A DNA stretch of 52,898 bases, from NCBI GenBank assembly GCA_018698135.1, contig JABINZ010000098.1:1-52898 (forward strand). Direction: 5' to 3'. The DNA comes from Bacteroidota bacterium (GTDB lineage Bacteria > Bacteroidota > Bacteroidia > CAILMK01 > JAAYUY01). Positions within the stretch are counted from its first letter, which is position 1; each line of letters begins with the position of its first letter. The notes under the pieces were generated by a model that had not been told where the DNA came from, ran no database searches, and saw only the letters and a program-made list of their open reading frames with translations. Shown piece by piece: positions 36,824 through 44,687 of this stretch. The translations under genes were made by a program, and so were the position numbers.

Positions 36824-38455
36824 TTATTTTGTTAAGATGGCTTCCCAATCTGCATAATTTTCGAAAACAACCAATGTTTTTGGCAAAGTCGACCAAAATT
36901 GGTGAGAATTATAAGTCCAGTCCAAAGTCTCCGATCCACCACCACTTTCGGTGGTTACCAAATAGCGATTGTTTAAATGGCCAAAATAGTTTGCCTGATG
37001 TTGTGGTGAATCACTATCTCCGCCACTAGGGTCAACAGGTATCCAACCATAATTTGGTAAATACACTTCTACCCAACGATGAAAAACATCATCCATGGCA
37101 TTCATATCTCCTCGAATAACAACAGAACCCACATAGCGGGCAGGTATTCCTGCTGCGCGGCACATAGAAATGTAAACAAAAGTATATTCGGAACAACTTC
37201 CATTGCCTCGTTCTAGAACAGTAGGAGCTGTATTCCAGCCACCAACCATCTCATAATATAGCTTTGTCATCAAATATTGATAGATTTTACGTGTAATCCA
37301 ATAGGGATTTTTTTCATCTCCAATTGCCTCATTTAATGCCGACTTAATGAGGGGATGATTAATCTGGTATTTGATATCATCTTTTAAATAAAGGCTCTTT
37401 ATCTCTTTTGGAATGCTGCTCATTGAACCAACATTTTCCGGATAAATATAATACCTGACATCAAAAATAGAGGCTCGAGTGATCAAGGATATTGTTCTGT
37501 TTTGACCTGCGGCCAAATTCATGTATAAAAACCTTGCGGTGTTTTGTCCCCACTTATCAGTGACTATGGTGGTGGGTGAGCTTGTATATTCAAAGTCCTG
37601 CTCAATAATTTGATTGTCTCTGTTTTTAGGCAAAGCCAAATGAATGTTTAGCTCCTTTACTTTTCCGGGCCCAAAATTAGTTGTTTGATGGGTGTAGGTA
37701 ATTTTAGCTCTCACGGGTTTTGTGCGACTGAAATTTACCCCATCATTGATTTTTAGTTTAAATATTTCTTTTTTCTCATGATCTGCCGCCCATATAAATT
37801 TTCCATCGAAACACAAATCAACAGTGAATTCACCCGGAGCATCGGCAACAATTAATACCCATCCGGTTTTTGGATCTACCATATATAGTTGGTTGGAAAC
37901 ACGATCGCTTACCCAAAGATACTTGCCATCAAAAGTAATTCCTCTCGGATCAGAGGCAGGAGATTTGAATGACTTTATAGTCGTTCCATCGTTTGGATCA
38001 AACTGTATTATCTGATCTTTTTGACTATCAACACACCACAAAAACTTACCATCCCAGCAAAGTCCGCGAGGAGAATTAGTTGGAGACTTTATCGTATGCA
38101 ATATCATTCCATCATCTGGATTTATTTTATAAATACTCCCATCGTAATTTTCAGCCAATGGCAATCCTCCTTTGATATCAACATTCCATAAATATTGACC
38201 ATCCCATGCGAGTCCTTCAGGCCAGTATCCGGGACTTGATATTTTACGGATAATTTGTCCTGTTTCTCTGTTTAGTTGATAGAGTTGATCCGTTCCACGA
38301 TCTGCAATCCAAATATTGGTTCCATCAAACGTAAGTCCTGTTGGGAAATTACCAGGTGTTTTAAAGCTTGAATGCACCTCTCCAGTATATGCCGTTAGTA
38401 AAAAGGGAATGAAGATTCCTAACAAAAATGCGATTAGTTTTTCTGTTCTTATCAT
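36824..38455 (-). CDS. Secreted propeller protein with transglutaminase-like domain
   Basis: A signal peptide (1 to about 22) is followed by five to six repeats of about 45 residues (33-240) of the form GLTFDGTNIWIADRGTDQLY, read as an NHL/SMP-30-like beta-propeller. A beta-sandwich linker (250-345) leads to a transglutaminase-like core with a complete triad: Cys421 in GNGSCSEYTF, His459 in HRWVEVY and Asp475 in VDPSGGD. Such domains act as peptidases or crosslinkers; the target is unknown. It is exported, with no T9SS or lipobox. The gene lies 27 bases upstream of the lptB stop and may follow its own promoter. Confidence 0.85.
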   Translation of the reverse strand: MIRTEKLIAFLLGIFIPFLLTAYTGEVHSSFKTPGNFPTGLTFDGTNIWIADRGTDQLYQLNRETGQIIRKISSPGYWPEGLAWDGQYLWNVDIKGGLPLAENYDGSIYKINPDDGMILHTIKSPTNSPRGLCWDGKFLWCVDSQKDQIIQFDPNDGTTIKSFKSPASDPRGITFDGKYLWVSDRVSNQLYMVDPKTGWVLIVADAPGEFTVDLCFDGKFIWAADHEKKEIFKLKINDGVNFSRTKPVRAKITYTHQTTNFGPGKVKELNIHLALPKNRDNQIIEQDFEYTSSPTTIVTDKWGQNTARFLYMNLAAGQNRTISLITRASIFDVRYYIYPENVGSMSSIPKEIKSLYLKDDIKYQINHPLIKSALNEAIGDEKNPYWITRKIYQYLMTKLYYEMVGGWNTAPTVLERGNGSCSEYTFVYISMCRAAGIPARYVGSVVIRGDMNAMDDVFHRWVEVYLPNYGWIPVDPSGGDSDSPQHQANYFGHLNNRYLVTTESGGGSETLDWTYNSHQFWSTLPKTLVVFENYADWEAILTK

Positions 38456-38482
38456 TGTTTGAATTAGGTTTAACTTGTTTTA

Positions 38483-39220
38483 TCAATCAAATACTTTCCT
38501 TTTAAGTTCAAAATTTTGGCCTAGATAAACCATTCTGACCTGTTCATCTCTGGCTAATTCTTCGGCAGTTCCTGATTTAAGAATTTTTCCTTCAAACATA
38601 AGGTATGCACGGTCGATGATTGAAAGCGTTTCTTGTACATTGTGATCGGTAATTAAAATGCCAATATTTTTATGTTTAAGATGCGCTACAATTGATTGGA
38701 TATCTTCAACCGCTTTGGGATCTACTCCGGCAAAGGGTTCATCCAGCAAAAAAAAGTTTGGTTCAATGGCTAGAGCTCTGGCTATTTCTGTTCTTCTTCG
38801 TTCACCTCCCGAAAGCAAATCGCCTCTGGATTTACGTACTTTTTGTAAGCCAAATTCTTCCAACAAACTATCCAGTTTATAGTTCTGCTCTTTTTTTGTC
38901 ATTTTCGACATTTCCAACACAGCTTTGATATTATCCTCAACGCTTAATTTTCTGAAAATGGATGCTTCCTGAGCCAAATAACTGATTCCCATTTGCCCAC
39001 GCTTATACATAGGGAGCTTGGTGATGTTTTCATTGTTTAGATATACATTTCCAGCATATGGGCTAACCAATCCGACCATCATATAAAAAGTAGTTGTTTT
39101 TCCGGCACCATTCGGCCCAAGTAATCCTACAATTTCACCTCTGTTGATTTCAATATTGACATGGTTAACAACCTTTCGTCTTCTATATATTTTAACAAGT
39201 CCTTCGGCTTGAAGCTGCAT
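38483..39220 (-). CDS. lptB: LPS export ABC transporter ATP-binding protein LptB
   Basis: Cytosolic ATPase of the LptB2FGC complex, which extracts LPS from the inner membrane. Walker A is GPNGAGKTT (35-43), the signature is LSGGE (136-140), Walker B is FFLLDEP (156-162), and the LptB-typical EPFAGVDP and TDHNVQETL follow. At 245 residues it has family length. The partner genes lptF, lptG and lptC are not in the window. It lies 35 bases after recJ on the same strand, so it may be read from the recJ transcript. Confidence 0.95.
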   Translation of the reverse strand: MQLQAEGLVKIYRRRKVVNHVNIEINRGEIVGLLGPNGAGKTTTFYMMVGLVSPYAGNVYLNNENITKLPMYKRGQMGISYLAQEASIFRKLSVEDNIKAVLEMSKMTKKEQNYKLDSLLEEFGLQKVRKSRGDLLSGGERRRTEIARALAIEPNFFLLDEPFAGVDPKAVEDIQSIVAHLKHKNIGILITDHNVQETLSIIDRAYLMFEGKILKSGTAEELARDEQVRMVYLGQNFELKRKVFD

Positions 39221-39255
39221 AATGGGTTCTTTTAATGAAATTAAAGATAATAAAA

Positions 39256-40968
39256 TTAACTGGAGACTTTAATATCCTTGATGTTGAGTTGAACATTTTT
39301 ATATGAATTCCATTCATTAATCTCTAGCGTGTAGCATATATCAAATGCTTTGCCGTTATTCAGTGCTTCTAGCTGATAAGCTTGCTTAAATGCAATGGCA
39401 TTGAACGTTAGTTTTTTATCGGATTGAATGGCTAGTTTAAGATGATCTTTGCCAACTACTCTGGCTGTTTCAGCTAACTTCAATCCTTTGCTTACAAAAC
39501 GAGGTTTCATGTTGGAAGGGCCAAAAGGACCTAAACGGTCAATAGTATTAATAATTTTCATATTAACAAATTCCAAGGGCATTTCAATATCATAAAGGAT
39601 GGAAGGTGTTAAGCATTCTTCCAGTATGGTGGAAGAAACAACTTCTTCGAATTTTTTGCTAAAAGCTTCAAAGTTTTCTTTTTTCATGCTTAATCCTGCT
39701 GCAAATTGATGTCCTCCAAAACGGTCTAAATATTCAGAACATTGACTAATTGCCTGATAAAGATCGAATCCAAACACAGATCGTGCTGAACCCACCAAAA
39801 CACCTTCCGATTCAGTTAACAGAATAGTAGGTCTGTAATAGGTTTCAATCAATCGGGAAGCAACAATGCCAATGACTCCTTTATGCCATCCAGCGTCCCA
39901 TAATACAGTAGTTTTGCGCTTTTTGAGTTCCTCATCATTGTCAATTATTTTGAGCGCATTTTCAACTATTTCCTGATCAAGTTCCCTTCTTTGTAAATTT
40001 ATTTCATTTATTTCACCAGCAATTTTTCTAATCTCATCAGCATCATCTTTAATAAGAAGGTCCACAGTATTGGAGGCATGAGATAAACGACCTGATGCAT
40101 TTAGTCGTGGGCCAATTATAAAAACTAAATCGGTAATATTTAACTCTTTTTTTAGATCGAGATTTTCCAACATAATTTTAAAAACTGGCAAGGGATTTTT
40201 GTTGAATTTACGAAGTCCCAAATAAGCCAGAACTCTGTTTTCATCAACTATAGGTACGATATCTGAAGCGATGCTCACTGCTACTAAATCTATTAAATCA
40301 AGTGGATCAACACTTGAGGCCGATTGGCTTGAATAGGCTTGAATAAGTTTATAGCCAATTCCACAACCCGACAATTCTTTGTATGGATAACTGCAATCGA
40401 TTTGTTTGGGATTTAAAATGGCTAATGCATTGGGAATATCAACACCGGGCGTATGATGATCGCAAACAATAAAATCAATGCCATTGTCTTTCGCAAATTG
40501 TATTTCCCTATTATCCTTAATACCACAGTCAATAGCAATTATCAAACTTGCTTTTGTTTCAATAGCCTTTTCAACACCTAGGTGTGATACCCCATATCCT
40601 TCAGAAAAACGGTTTGGAACATAATATTGCAAATGATCTGAAAAATTTGAAAAATAGCGATAAAGCAAAGCCACCGATGTGGTTCCGTCTACATCATAAT
40701 CTCCGTAGATCATTATATTTTCCTGATCAACAATAGCTTTGTGGATTCTTTCAATGGCATTATCCATGTCCTTCATTAAAAAAGGATCATGTAAATTTTC
40801 GACTGTTGGGTTAAAATATTTCTTTGCCTCTTCAAAAGAATCGATTCCTCTTTGAGCTATCAGCGTGGATAATACTTCATTCACATGTAGGTCGGTAGAT
40901 AATTTTTGTATGATTTCCCGATTTGGAATTTCTTTTGGAATCCATCTCTTTTGGGGAGCTTGCTGCAT
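39256..40968 (-). CDS. recJ: Single-stranded-DNA-specific exonuclease RecJ
   Basis: Cytosolic 5'-3' ssDNA exonuclease of recombination and mismatch repair. DHH-family motifs are intact: DYDVDG (about 90-95), [15 protein letters not shown], and DHHA1 features FGGHQFAAG later, followed by an OB-like C-terminal domain. At 570 residues it is full length. Its ATG shares one base with the stop of the sirtuin gene upstream (TAATG), a classic sign of translational coupling. It is the last gene of an exonuclease-sirtuin-recJ set. Confidence 0.96.
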   Translation of the reverse strand: MQQAPQKRWIPKEIPNREIIQKLSTDLHVNEVLSTLIAQRGIDSFEEAKKYFNPTVENLHDPFLMKDMDNAIERIHKAIVDQENIMIYGDYDVDGTTSVALLYRYFSNFSDHLQYYVPNRFSEGYGVSHLGVEKAIETKASLIIAIDCGIKDNREIQFAKDNGIDFIVCDHHTPGVDIPNALAILNPKQIDCSYPYKELSGCGIGYKLIQAYSSQSASSVDPLDLIDLVAVSIASDIVPIVDENRVLAYLGLRKFNKNPLPVFKIMLENLDLKKELNITDLVFIIGPRLNASGRLSHASNTVDLLIKDDADEIRKIAGEINEINLQRRELDQEIVENALKIIDNDEELKKRKTTVLWDAGWHKGVIGIVASRLIETYYRPTILLTESEGVLVGSARSVFGFDLYQAISQCSEYLDRFGGHQFAAGLSMKKENFEAFSKKFEEVVSSTILEECLTPSILYDIEMPLEFVNMKIINTIDRLGPFGPSNMKPRFVSKGLKLAETARVVGKDHLKLAIQSDKKLTFNAIAFKQAYQLEALNNGKAFDICYTLEINEWNSYKNVQLNIKDIKVSS

Positions 40969-41657
40969 TATACTTCGTTTAATAATTCTAAAACTAATTC
41001 TTTCACACCTTCAGTTGCAGGTTTCTCAATAAAATGCAGATTGGGATATGAGGATATTTTTGGGATGTCTTTATCGATAATATATTTTTGAGCTTCTTGT
41101 GGAACACTGCCAATTAAACTGGCTGCGGGGTAAACTGTTAATGCAGTGCCTATGATTATAAAAATGTCTGCTGAAGAAGCAATTCGGGCAGCTTCGGAAA
41201 TCATAGGAACCATTTCGCCATACCACACAACATGTGGACGAAGTTGGTATCCTTGTTCACATAAATCGCCCATTTTTATGTCTTTATCTCCTAAATCATA
41301 AACCAAGTTATCGTCATGTACACTTTTTGCCTTCATTATTTCACCATGCAAATGCACGATATTCGATGAACCAGCCTTTTCGTGTAAATCATCTACATTT
41401 TGAGTAATTACGGTAACATCGAATTTTTCTTCCAGTTTTTTTAGATAAGTGTGTGCATCGTTTGGTTTTGCTATACGAACTATTTTTCTTTGTGCTGTAT
41501 AAAAATCAAGCACTACTTCTGGGTGTTTTGCCCACCCTTGTGGGGAGGCTAATTCCATGAAATCATATTGGTTCCACAAACCATCACTGTCGCGATATGT
41601 TTGAATACCGCTTTCGGCACTTATTCCGGCTCCACTTAGTATAACAACTTTCTTCAT
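40968..41657 (-). CDS. cobB: Sir2-family NAD-dependent protein deacylase, zinc-free type
   Basis: NAD-dependent lysine deacylase of 229 residues. The start at 41657 (MKKVVILSGAGISAE) matches the family; a GTG 15 bases upstream is less likely. GAGIS (9-13), QNVDDLHEKAG (86-96) and catalytic His104 in HLHGE are intact, with RPHVVWYGE at 140-148. Only one cysteine (133) lies in the region where classical sirtuins hold four zinc ligands, so the zinc ribbon is missing, as in other Bacteroidota sirtuins I recall. In the class III Tyr-x-x-Arg acyl-pocket motif Tyr53 is kept but Arg is Gln56. Its stop overlaps the recJ start, so the two are coupled. Confidence 0.9.
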   Translation of the reverse strand: MKKVVILSGAGISAESGIQTYRDSDGLWNQYDFMELASPQGWAKHPEVVLDFYTAQRKIVRIAKPNDAHTYLKKLEEKFDVTVITQNVDDLHEKAGSSNIVHLHGEIMKAKSVHDDNLVYDLGDKDIKMGDLCEQGYQLRPHVVWYGEMVPMISEAARIASSADIFIIIGTALTVYPAASLIGSVPQEAQKYIIDKDIPKISSYPNLHFIEKPATEGVKELVLELLNEV

Positions 41658-41675
41658 TGTATTAAAATTCACCTG

Positions 41676-42407
41676 CTATGAATCAATTATTTCAATATCT
41701 TCCTCTTTCAGTAAGGCTATCCCTTTAAATCGTTGAAACAGACGAGCGATAGCGACTACATCTTTTTCGCAATAGTTTACAATTCTTTTGATATTCTTTT
41801 CTTTCCAATATACTTGCCACACATCCTTGCCTTCAATGTCGTCTTTGGGCGTAGGAATATCCATGATATTGCACAACAGATTGAGCCCGGTATAGCTTTT
41901 ATAATCGCCAAATCGCCACAAATGCATTGTGTCTAGTAAATGCTCAGTTTCCCAAGGTTTTTTCCCCTGTATATCCAATGCTTCTGGAAGTGTTAAGCCA
42001 TTAATAATTAATCGCCTTGAAATATATGGAAAGTCAAATTCTTTTCCATTGTGCGCACATAAATAGTTGCTTTTGATATTAAAATAGGTCGACATTAACT
42101 GATTAAAGCTTTGAAGAATTTCTTTTTCATCATCACCATAAAAGGATTTAACCCTAAATTGAAGCTTGCCATTTTTGAAAGAAAACAATCCAACTGAAAT
42201 GCAAATAATTTTACCAAATTCAGCATAAATTCCAGCCCGTTGATATATTTCTTCCGGACTTTGATCCAGATCTTTTGTTTTGATGAATTCAGCTTTATGA
42301 TCCCAAAATTTTTTAGAATTTTCAGGAAGATTTTCATATCCATTGTATTGAGGCACGGTTTCAATATCTAAAAAGAAAACCTTCTCATTTGAAATATTTT
42401 CAAGCAT
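41676..42407 (-). CDS. DEDDy-type 3'-5' exonuclease (PolB-like, RNase H fold)
   Basis: A 243-residue cytosolic nuclease with the DEDD motifs: FFLDIETVP near the N-terminus (Asp14, Glu16), AHNGKEFDFPYI in the middle (exo II) and YCEKDVVAIARL near the end (exo III, Tyr form). This matches the predicted PolB-associated 3'-5' exonuclease family (PF10108). ATG at 42407 is preferred over TTG at 42413. It heads the set with the sirtuin (18 bases) and recJ, suggesting a DNA-maintenance role. A TAACTTTG promoter element lies 22 bases upstream. Confidence 0.85.
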   Translation of the reverse strand: MLENISNEKVFFLDIETVPQYNGYENLPENSKKFWDHKAEFIKTKDLDQSPEEIYQRAGIYAEFGKIICISVGLFSFKNGKLQFRVKSFYGDDEKEILQSFNQLMSTYFNIKSNYLCAHNGKEFDFPYISRRLIINGLTLPEALDIQGKKPWETEHLLDTMHLWRFGDYKSYTGLNLLCNIMDIPTPKDDIEGKDVWQVYWKEKNIKRIVNYCEKDVVAIARLFQRFKGIALLKEEDIEIIDS

Positions 42408-42429
42408 AATCAAGAGGCATTAGTCCTCT

Positions 42430-42437
42430 CAAAGTTA
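42430..42437 (-). promoter_or_regulatory. Candidate -7 element for the exonuclease-sirtuin-recJ set
   Basis: The minus strand reads TAACTTTG (TAnnTTTG), 22 bases before the ATG at 42407. No matching -33 element was found. Confidence 0.4.
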
Positions 42438-42512
42438 TGTAAAAATGAAGAAAATTAGTGAAGTAAGCTGAGGTATTGAGTGAAAATGAAACTAAAGGAA
42501 ACTTTTATGCAT

Positions 42513-42562
42513 TCAAGTCTGTAGTCCCCAAGCTGCAATGCCTCACAACAGACTACAGATAG
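42513..42562. repeat. 50-bp intergenic direct repeat, copy 1
   Basis: It matches copy 2 (42594-42643) at 42 of 50 positions by hand alignment. It contains a perfect 9-bp inverted repeat, TCTGTAGTC (42518-42526) and GACTACAGA (42551-42559). Confidence 0.75.
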
Positions 42563-42593
42563 AGTGAGAAACGAAAGAAAATTATTTTTGCAA

Positions 42594-42643
42594 TCAAGTA
42601 TGTAGTTCCTAAGCTGCAATGTCTTGCAACAGACTTCAGACAG
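42594..42643. repeat. 50-bp intergenic direct repeat, copy 2
   Basis: It is the same unit as copy 1, 31 bases further on. Its internal inverted repeat is eroded (TATGTAGTT against GACTTCAGA), so copy 1 is closer to the intact form. Confidence 0.75.
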
Positions 42644-42662
42644 TAAGTGTTAGTAAAATTCG

Positions 42663-42693
42663 GTTGTAGCAAGACTTATAGTCAGCCTACGAC
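42663..42693 (-). repeat. Hairpin downstream of menB
   Basis: GTTGTAG (42663-42669) pairs with CTACGAC (42687-42693) with one wobble, and an inner GACT-TAT-AGTC can also pair. On the minus strand it follows the menB stop; only a short T-run (ATTTTA) comes after, so termination is possible but weak. Confidence 0.45.
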
Positions 42694-42704
42694 TAAAATA
42701 CACA

Positions 42705-43529
42705 CTAAGGAAACTTTGGAAACTTACTAAAATCAGGATCTCTTTTTTCAAGAAAAGCATTTTTCCCTTCTTTGGCTTCATCTGATAAATAGTAAAGCAA
42801 AGTCGCGTTTCCTGCTAATTCCTGTATGCCAGCTTGTCCATCGAGGTCTGCATTAAAAGCTGATTTTAATGCCCGAATAGCCAAAGGACTTTTCTGTTGA
42901 ATCTTTTTACACCATTGAACAGTTGTTTCTTCAAGCGAAACTAGTGGAACAACTTTATTGACCAATCCCATATCTTTAGCTTCATGTGCATCATATTGAT
43001 CACATAAAAACCAAATTTCACGTGCTTTTTTCTGGCCTACAATACGCGCTAAATAAGAGGCGCCAAAACCTCCATCAAAACTTCCAACCTTCGGTCCTGT
43101 TTGTCCAAATTTAGCATTTTCAGCGGCAATGGTTAAGTCGCACATAATATGCAACACATGGCCTCCTCCAATTGACCAGCCAGCTACCATGGCAATCACA
43201 GCTTTTGGAATAGAACGAATCATTTTCTGAAGATCGAGCACATTCAAATGAGGTGTTCCTTCGTCTGATATATAACCTCCATGTCCACGAATTGATTGAT
43301 CGCCTCCACTACAAAATGCTTTGCCTCCTTCACCCGTTAAAATGATTACATCTATTTTGGGATCAGTTCGGCAAATGTGCATGGCATCAATCATTTCACT
43401 AACGGTAAGTGGCGTAAATGCATTGTGTTTTTCAGGTCTGTTGATACTGATTTTAGCAATACCTTCATGAAATGTGAAAAGGATTTCCTGATACTTTTTA
43501 ATTGTACTCCAATTGATTTGTTGGTCCAT
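42705..43529 (-). CDS. menB: 1,4-dihydroxy-2-naphthoyl-CoA synthase
   Basis: Cytosolic crotonase-fold enzyme that closes the naphthoate ring in menaquinone synthesis. MenB-specific features are [29 protein letters not shown] and [19 protein letters not shown], with the C-terminal [10 protein letters not shown]. At 274 residues it has normal length. No other men gene lies nearby. It has a TAAATTTG promoter element 23 bases upstream and repeats downstream, so it appears to be transcribed alone. Confidence 0.96.
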   Translation of the reverse strand: MDQQINWSTIKKYQEILFTFHEGIAKISINRPEKHNAFTPLTVSEMIDAMHICRTDPKIDVIILTGEGGKAFCSGGDQSIRGHGGYISDEGTPHLNVLDLQKMIRSIPKAVIAMVAGWSIGGGHVLHIMCDLTIAAENAKFGQTGPKVGSFDGGFGASYLARIVGQKKAREIWFLCDQYDAHEAKDMGLVNKVVPLVSLEETTVQWCKKIQQKSPLAIRALKSAFNADLDGQAGIQELAGNATLLYYLSDEAKEGKNAFLEKRDPDFSKFPKFP

Positions 43530-43551
43530 GAAAATGATTTTTTTGTTGCTA

Positions 43552-43559
43552 CAAATTTA
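43552..43559 (-). promoter_or_regulatory. Candidate -7 element for menB
   Basis: The minus strand reads TAAATTTG (TAnnTTTG), 22 bases before the menB ATG. The -33 region is unclear. Confidence 0.45.
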
Positions 43560-43773
43560 GCAAAGCTTTTTGGATGGAAAGAGCGCTATTTATGTACAAT
43601 GATTTCATCTACAAAAAGTACATCTGAAGTTTATCTTATCAGCATAATTAAACGTGAGTTCGAAAAATGAAATACTGCTTTTCCACTTTTTCCTGATATG
43701 CTTGGTAAATTCCTGCCTGTAGCAAGAAGGAATCGAGTCTTAGAGTCATTGTGGCATAAAACATAATAAAAAT

Positions 43774-43810
43774 AGTCACTAAGACACAAAAACTCAAAGA
43801 ATCACAAGAC
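43774..43810 (-). repeat. Short-period CTTNGTG-like repeat, minus strand
   Basis: The minus strand reads CTTGTG, TTCTTTGAG, TTTTTGTG and CTTAGTG in succession at 9-10-base spacing, closely related to the block at 1731-1768. Confidence 0.55.
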
Positions 43811-43886
43811 TTATTTCAGTTTAAGACAGTAATTCAATTAATGTAAATACAATATTATCGATCTCATGTAGTATTAAAACGATCGA

Positions 43887-44561
43887 TTATATTTGAGTAC
43901 AAACCAAGTGAAAGGAAGTAGTTGTATTGATAGGAACCAACAAGTCGCCTTTTCCTTCATAATCGTTACTACCCGAAACAAAATTGGAGCGCAGGTAATA
44001 GCGTGCAAAAGGTAAGTAGTCGAAAACAGCACCATCTATATTTGGATTAATGCTGGATGTATTACTCGACTGCAAAGGATTTGTAGCAGCATCCTGATCT
44101 GCTTTGCTTGTGTAGAGGTCTACAGTTATTCCACCCATATAAACTCCGCTAGGAAGATCTTTTCGTATAAAAACCTTCAGGTTGCCGGTTGGCTTTTTAG
44201 TACATACAATTTCATAGGTAGTCGTTTCATTTAGAGGTACGTAATACTGTCCGCTACCTTCGAATGAACTCAATCCATTAGAAAAATTAACCTTCATATA
44301 GTATGTTTGTGAAGTCAGATTTGGAAATTTTGCTCCAATGGTTTCAAAATTTGCAGAAGGTGTTACCTCTGACATAAATAAGCTATCTGCTGTTCTACCT
44401 GCTTCGCTACGATACAATTTTACTGTCACATTCGCTGTCCTTTGTCCATCTGCTTTGACAAAAACTTCAAGTATGCCGGGTGTGCTTTCTTTTTCACAGG
44501 AAATGCTCGACAAAATAAAAATTGAAATGAGAAAGAGTAAGGATATTTTATATGTTTTCAT
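43887..44561 (-). CDS. Lipoprotein with two tandem beta-sandwich repeats, function unknown
   Basis: A signal peptide ends in the lipobox SSISC (about residue 22). The mature part is two repeats of about 95-100 residues: GILEVFVKADG...VTVKLYRSEAG...YYVPLNETTTYEIVCT, then GNLKVFIRKDL...ITVDLYTSKAD...LLVPINTTTSFHLVCT. Each has the layout of a prealbumin-like beta domain. Without a catalytic motif, a structural or binding role on the periplasmic or outer-membrane face is likely. It lies alone, with more than 100 bases on either side. Confidence 0.7.
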   Translation of the reverse strand: MKTYKISLLFLISIFILSSISCEKESTPGILEVFVKADGQRTANVTVKLYRSEAGRTADSLFMSEVTPSANFETIGAKFPNLTSQTYYMKVNFSNGLSSFEGSGQYYVPLNETTTYEIVCTKKPTGNLKVFIRKDLPSGVYMGGITVDLYTSKADQDAATNPLQSSNTSSINPNIDGAVFDYLPFARYYLRSNFVSGSNDYEGKGDLLVPINTTTSFHLVCTQI

Positions 44562-44687
44562 CAGTTTTAATTATTTGTTGTAGATATTTTCGTTTATAGC
44601 ATGCTTGAAATAATAAGTCGAAGTTAATAAAACTCGTGTTTATGTGAATAAGTCAATACTAATCTCTTACTCAAGCAAAATTGTTTA

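Larger units (their letters stand above)
43530..43886. other. Intergenic gap upstream of menB
   Basis: No credible gene was seen; the plus-strand frame running out of menB has no family features. The gap contains the menB promoter element and the short-period repeat at 43774-43810. Confidence 0.6.

Noticed and set aside
39256-42407. Sirtuin plus nucleases as an anti-phage defence system
   Set aside because: The sirtuin is a stand-alone CobB-type enzyme without the SIR2-fusion domains of defence proteins, and RecJ is a housekeeping protein; the neighbours are core genes.
42513-42643. Direct repeats as a CRISPR array
   Set aside because: Only two imperfect 50-bp units with a 31-bp gap and no cas genes; the internal palindrome fits a REP-like element better.
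43377-43670. 97-codon plus-strand frame overlapping the menB start
   Set aside because: Half of it is antisense to menB and the rest is low-complexity promoter region; no family resemblance.
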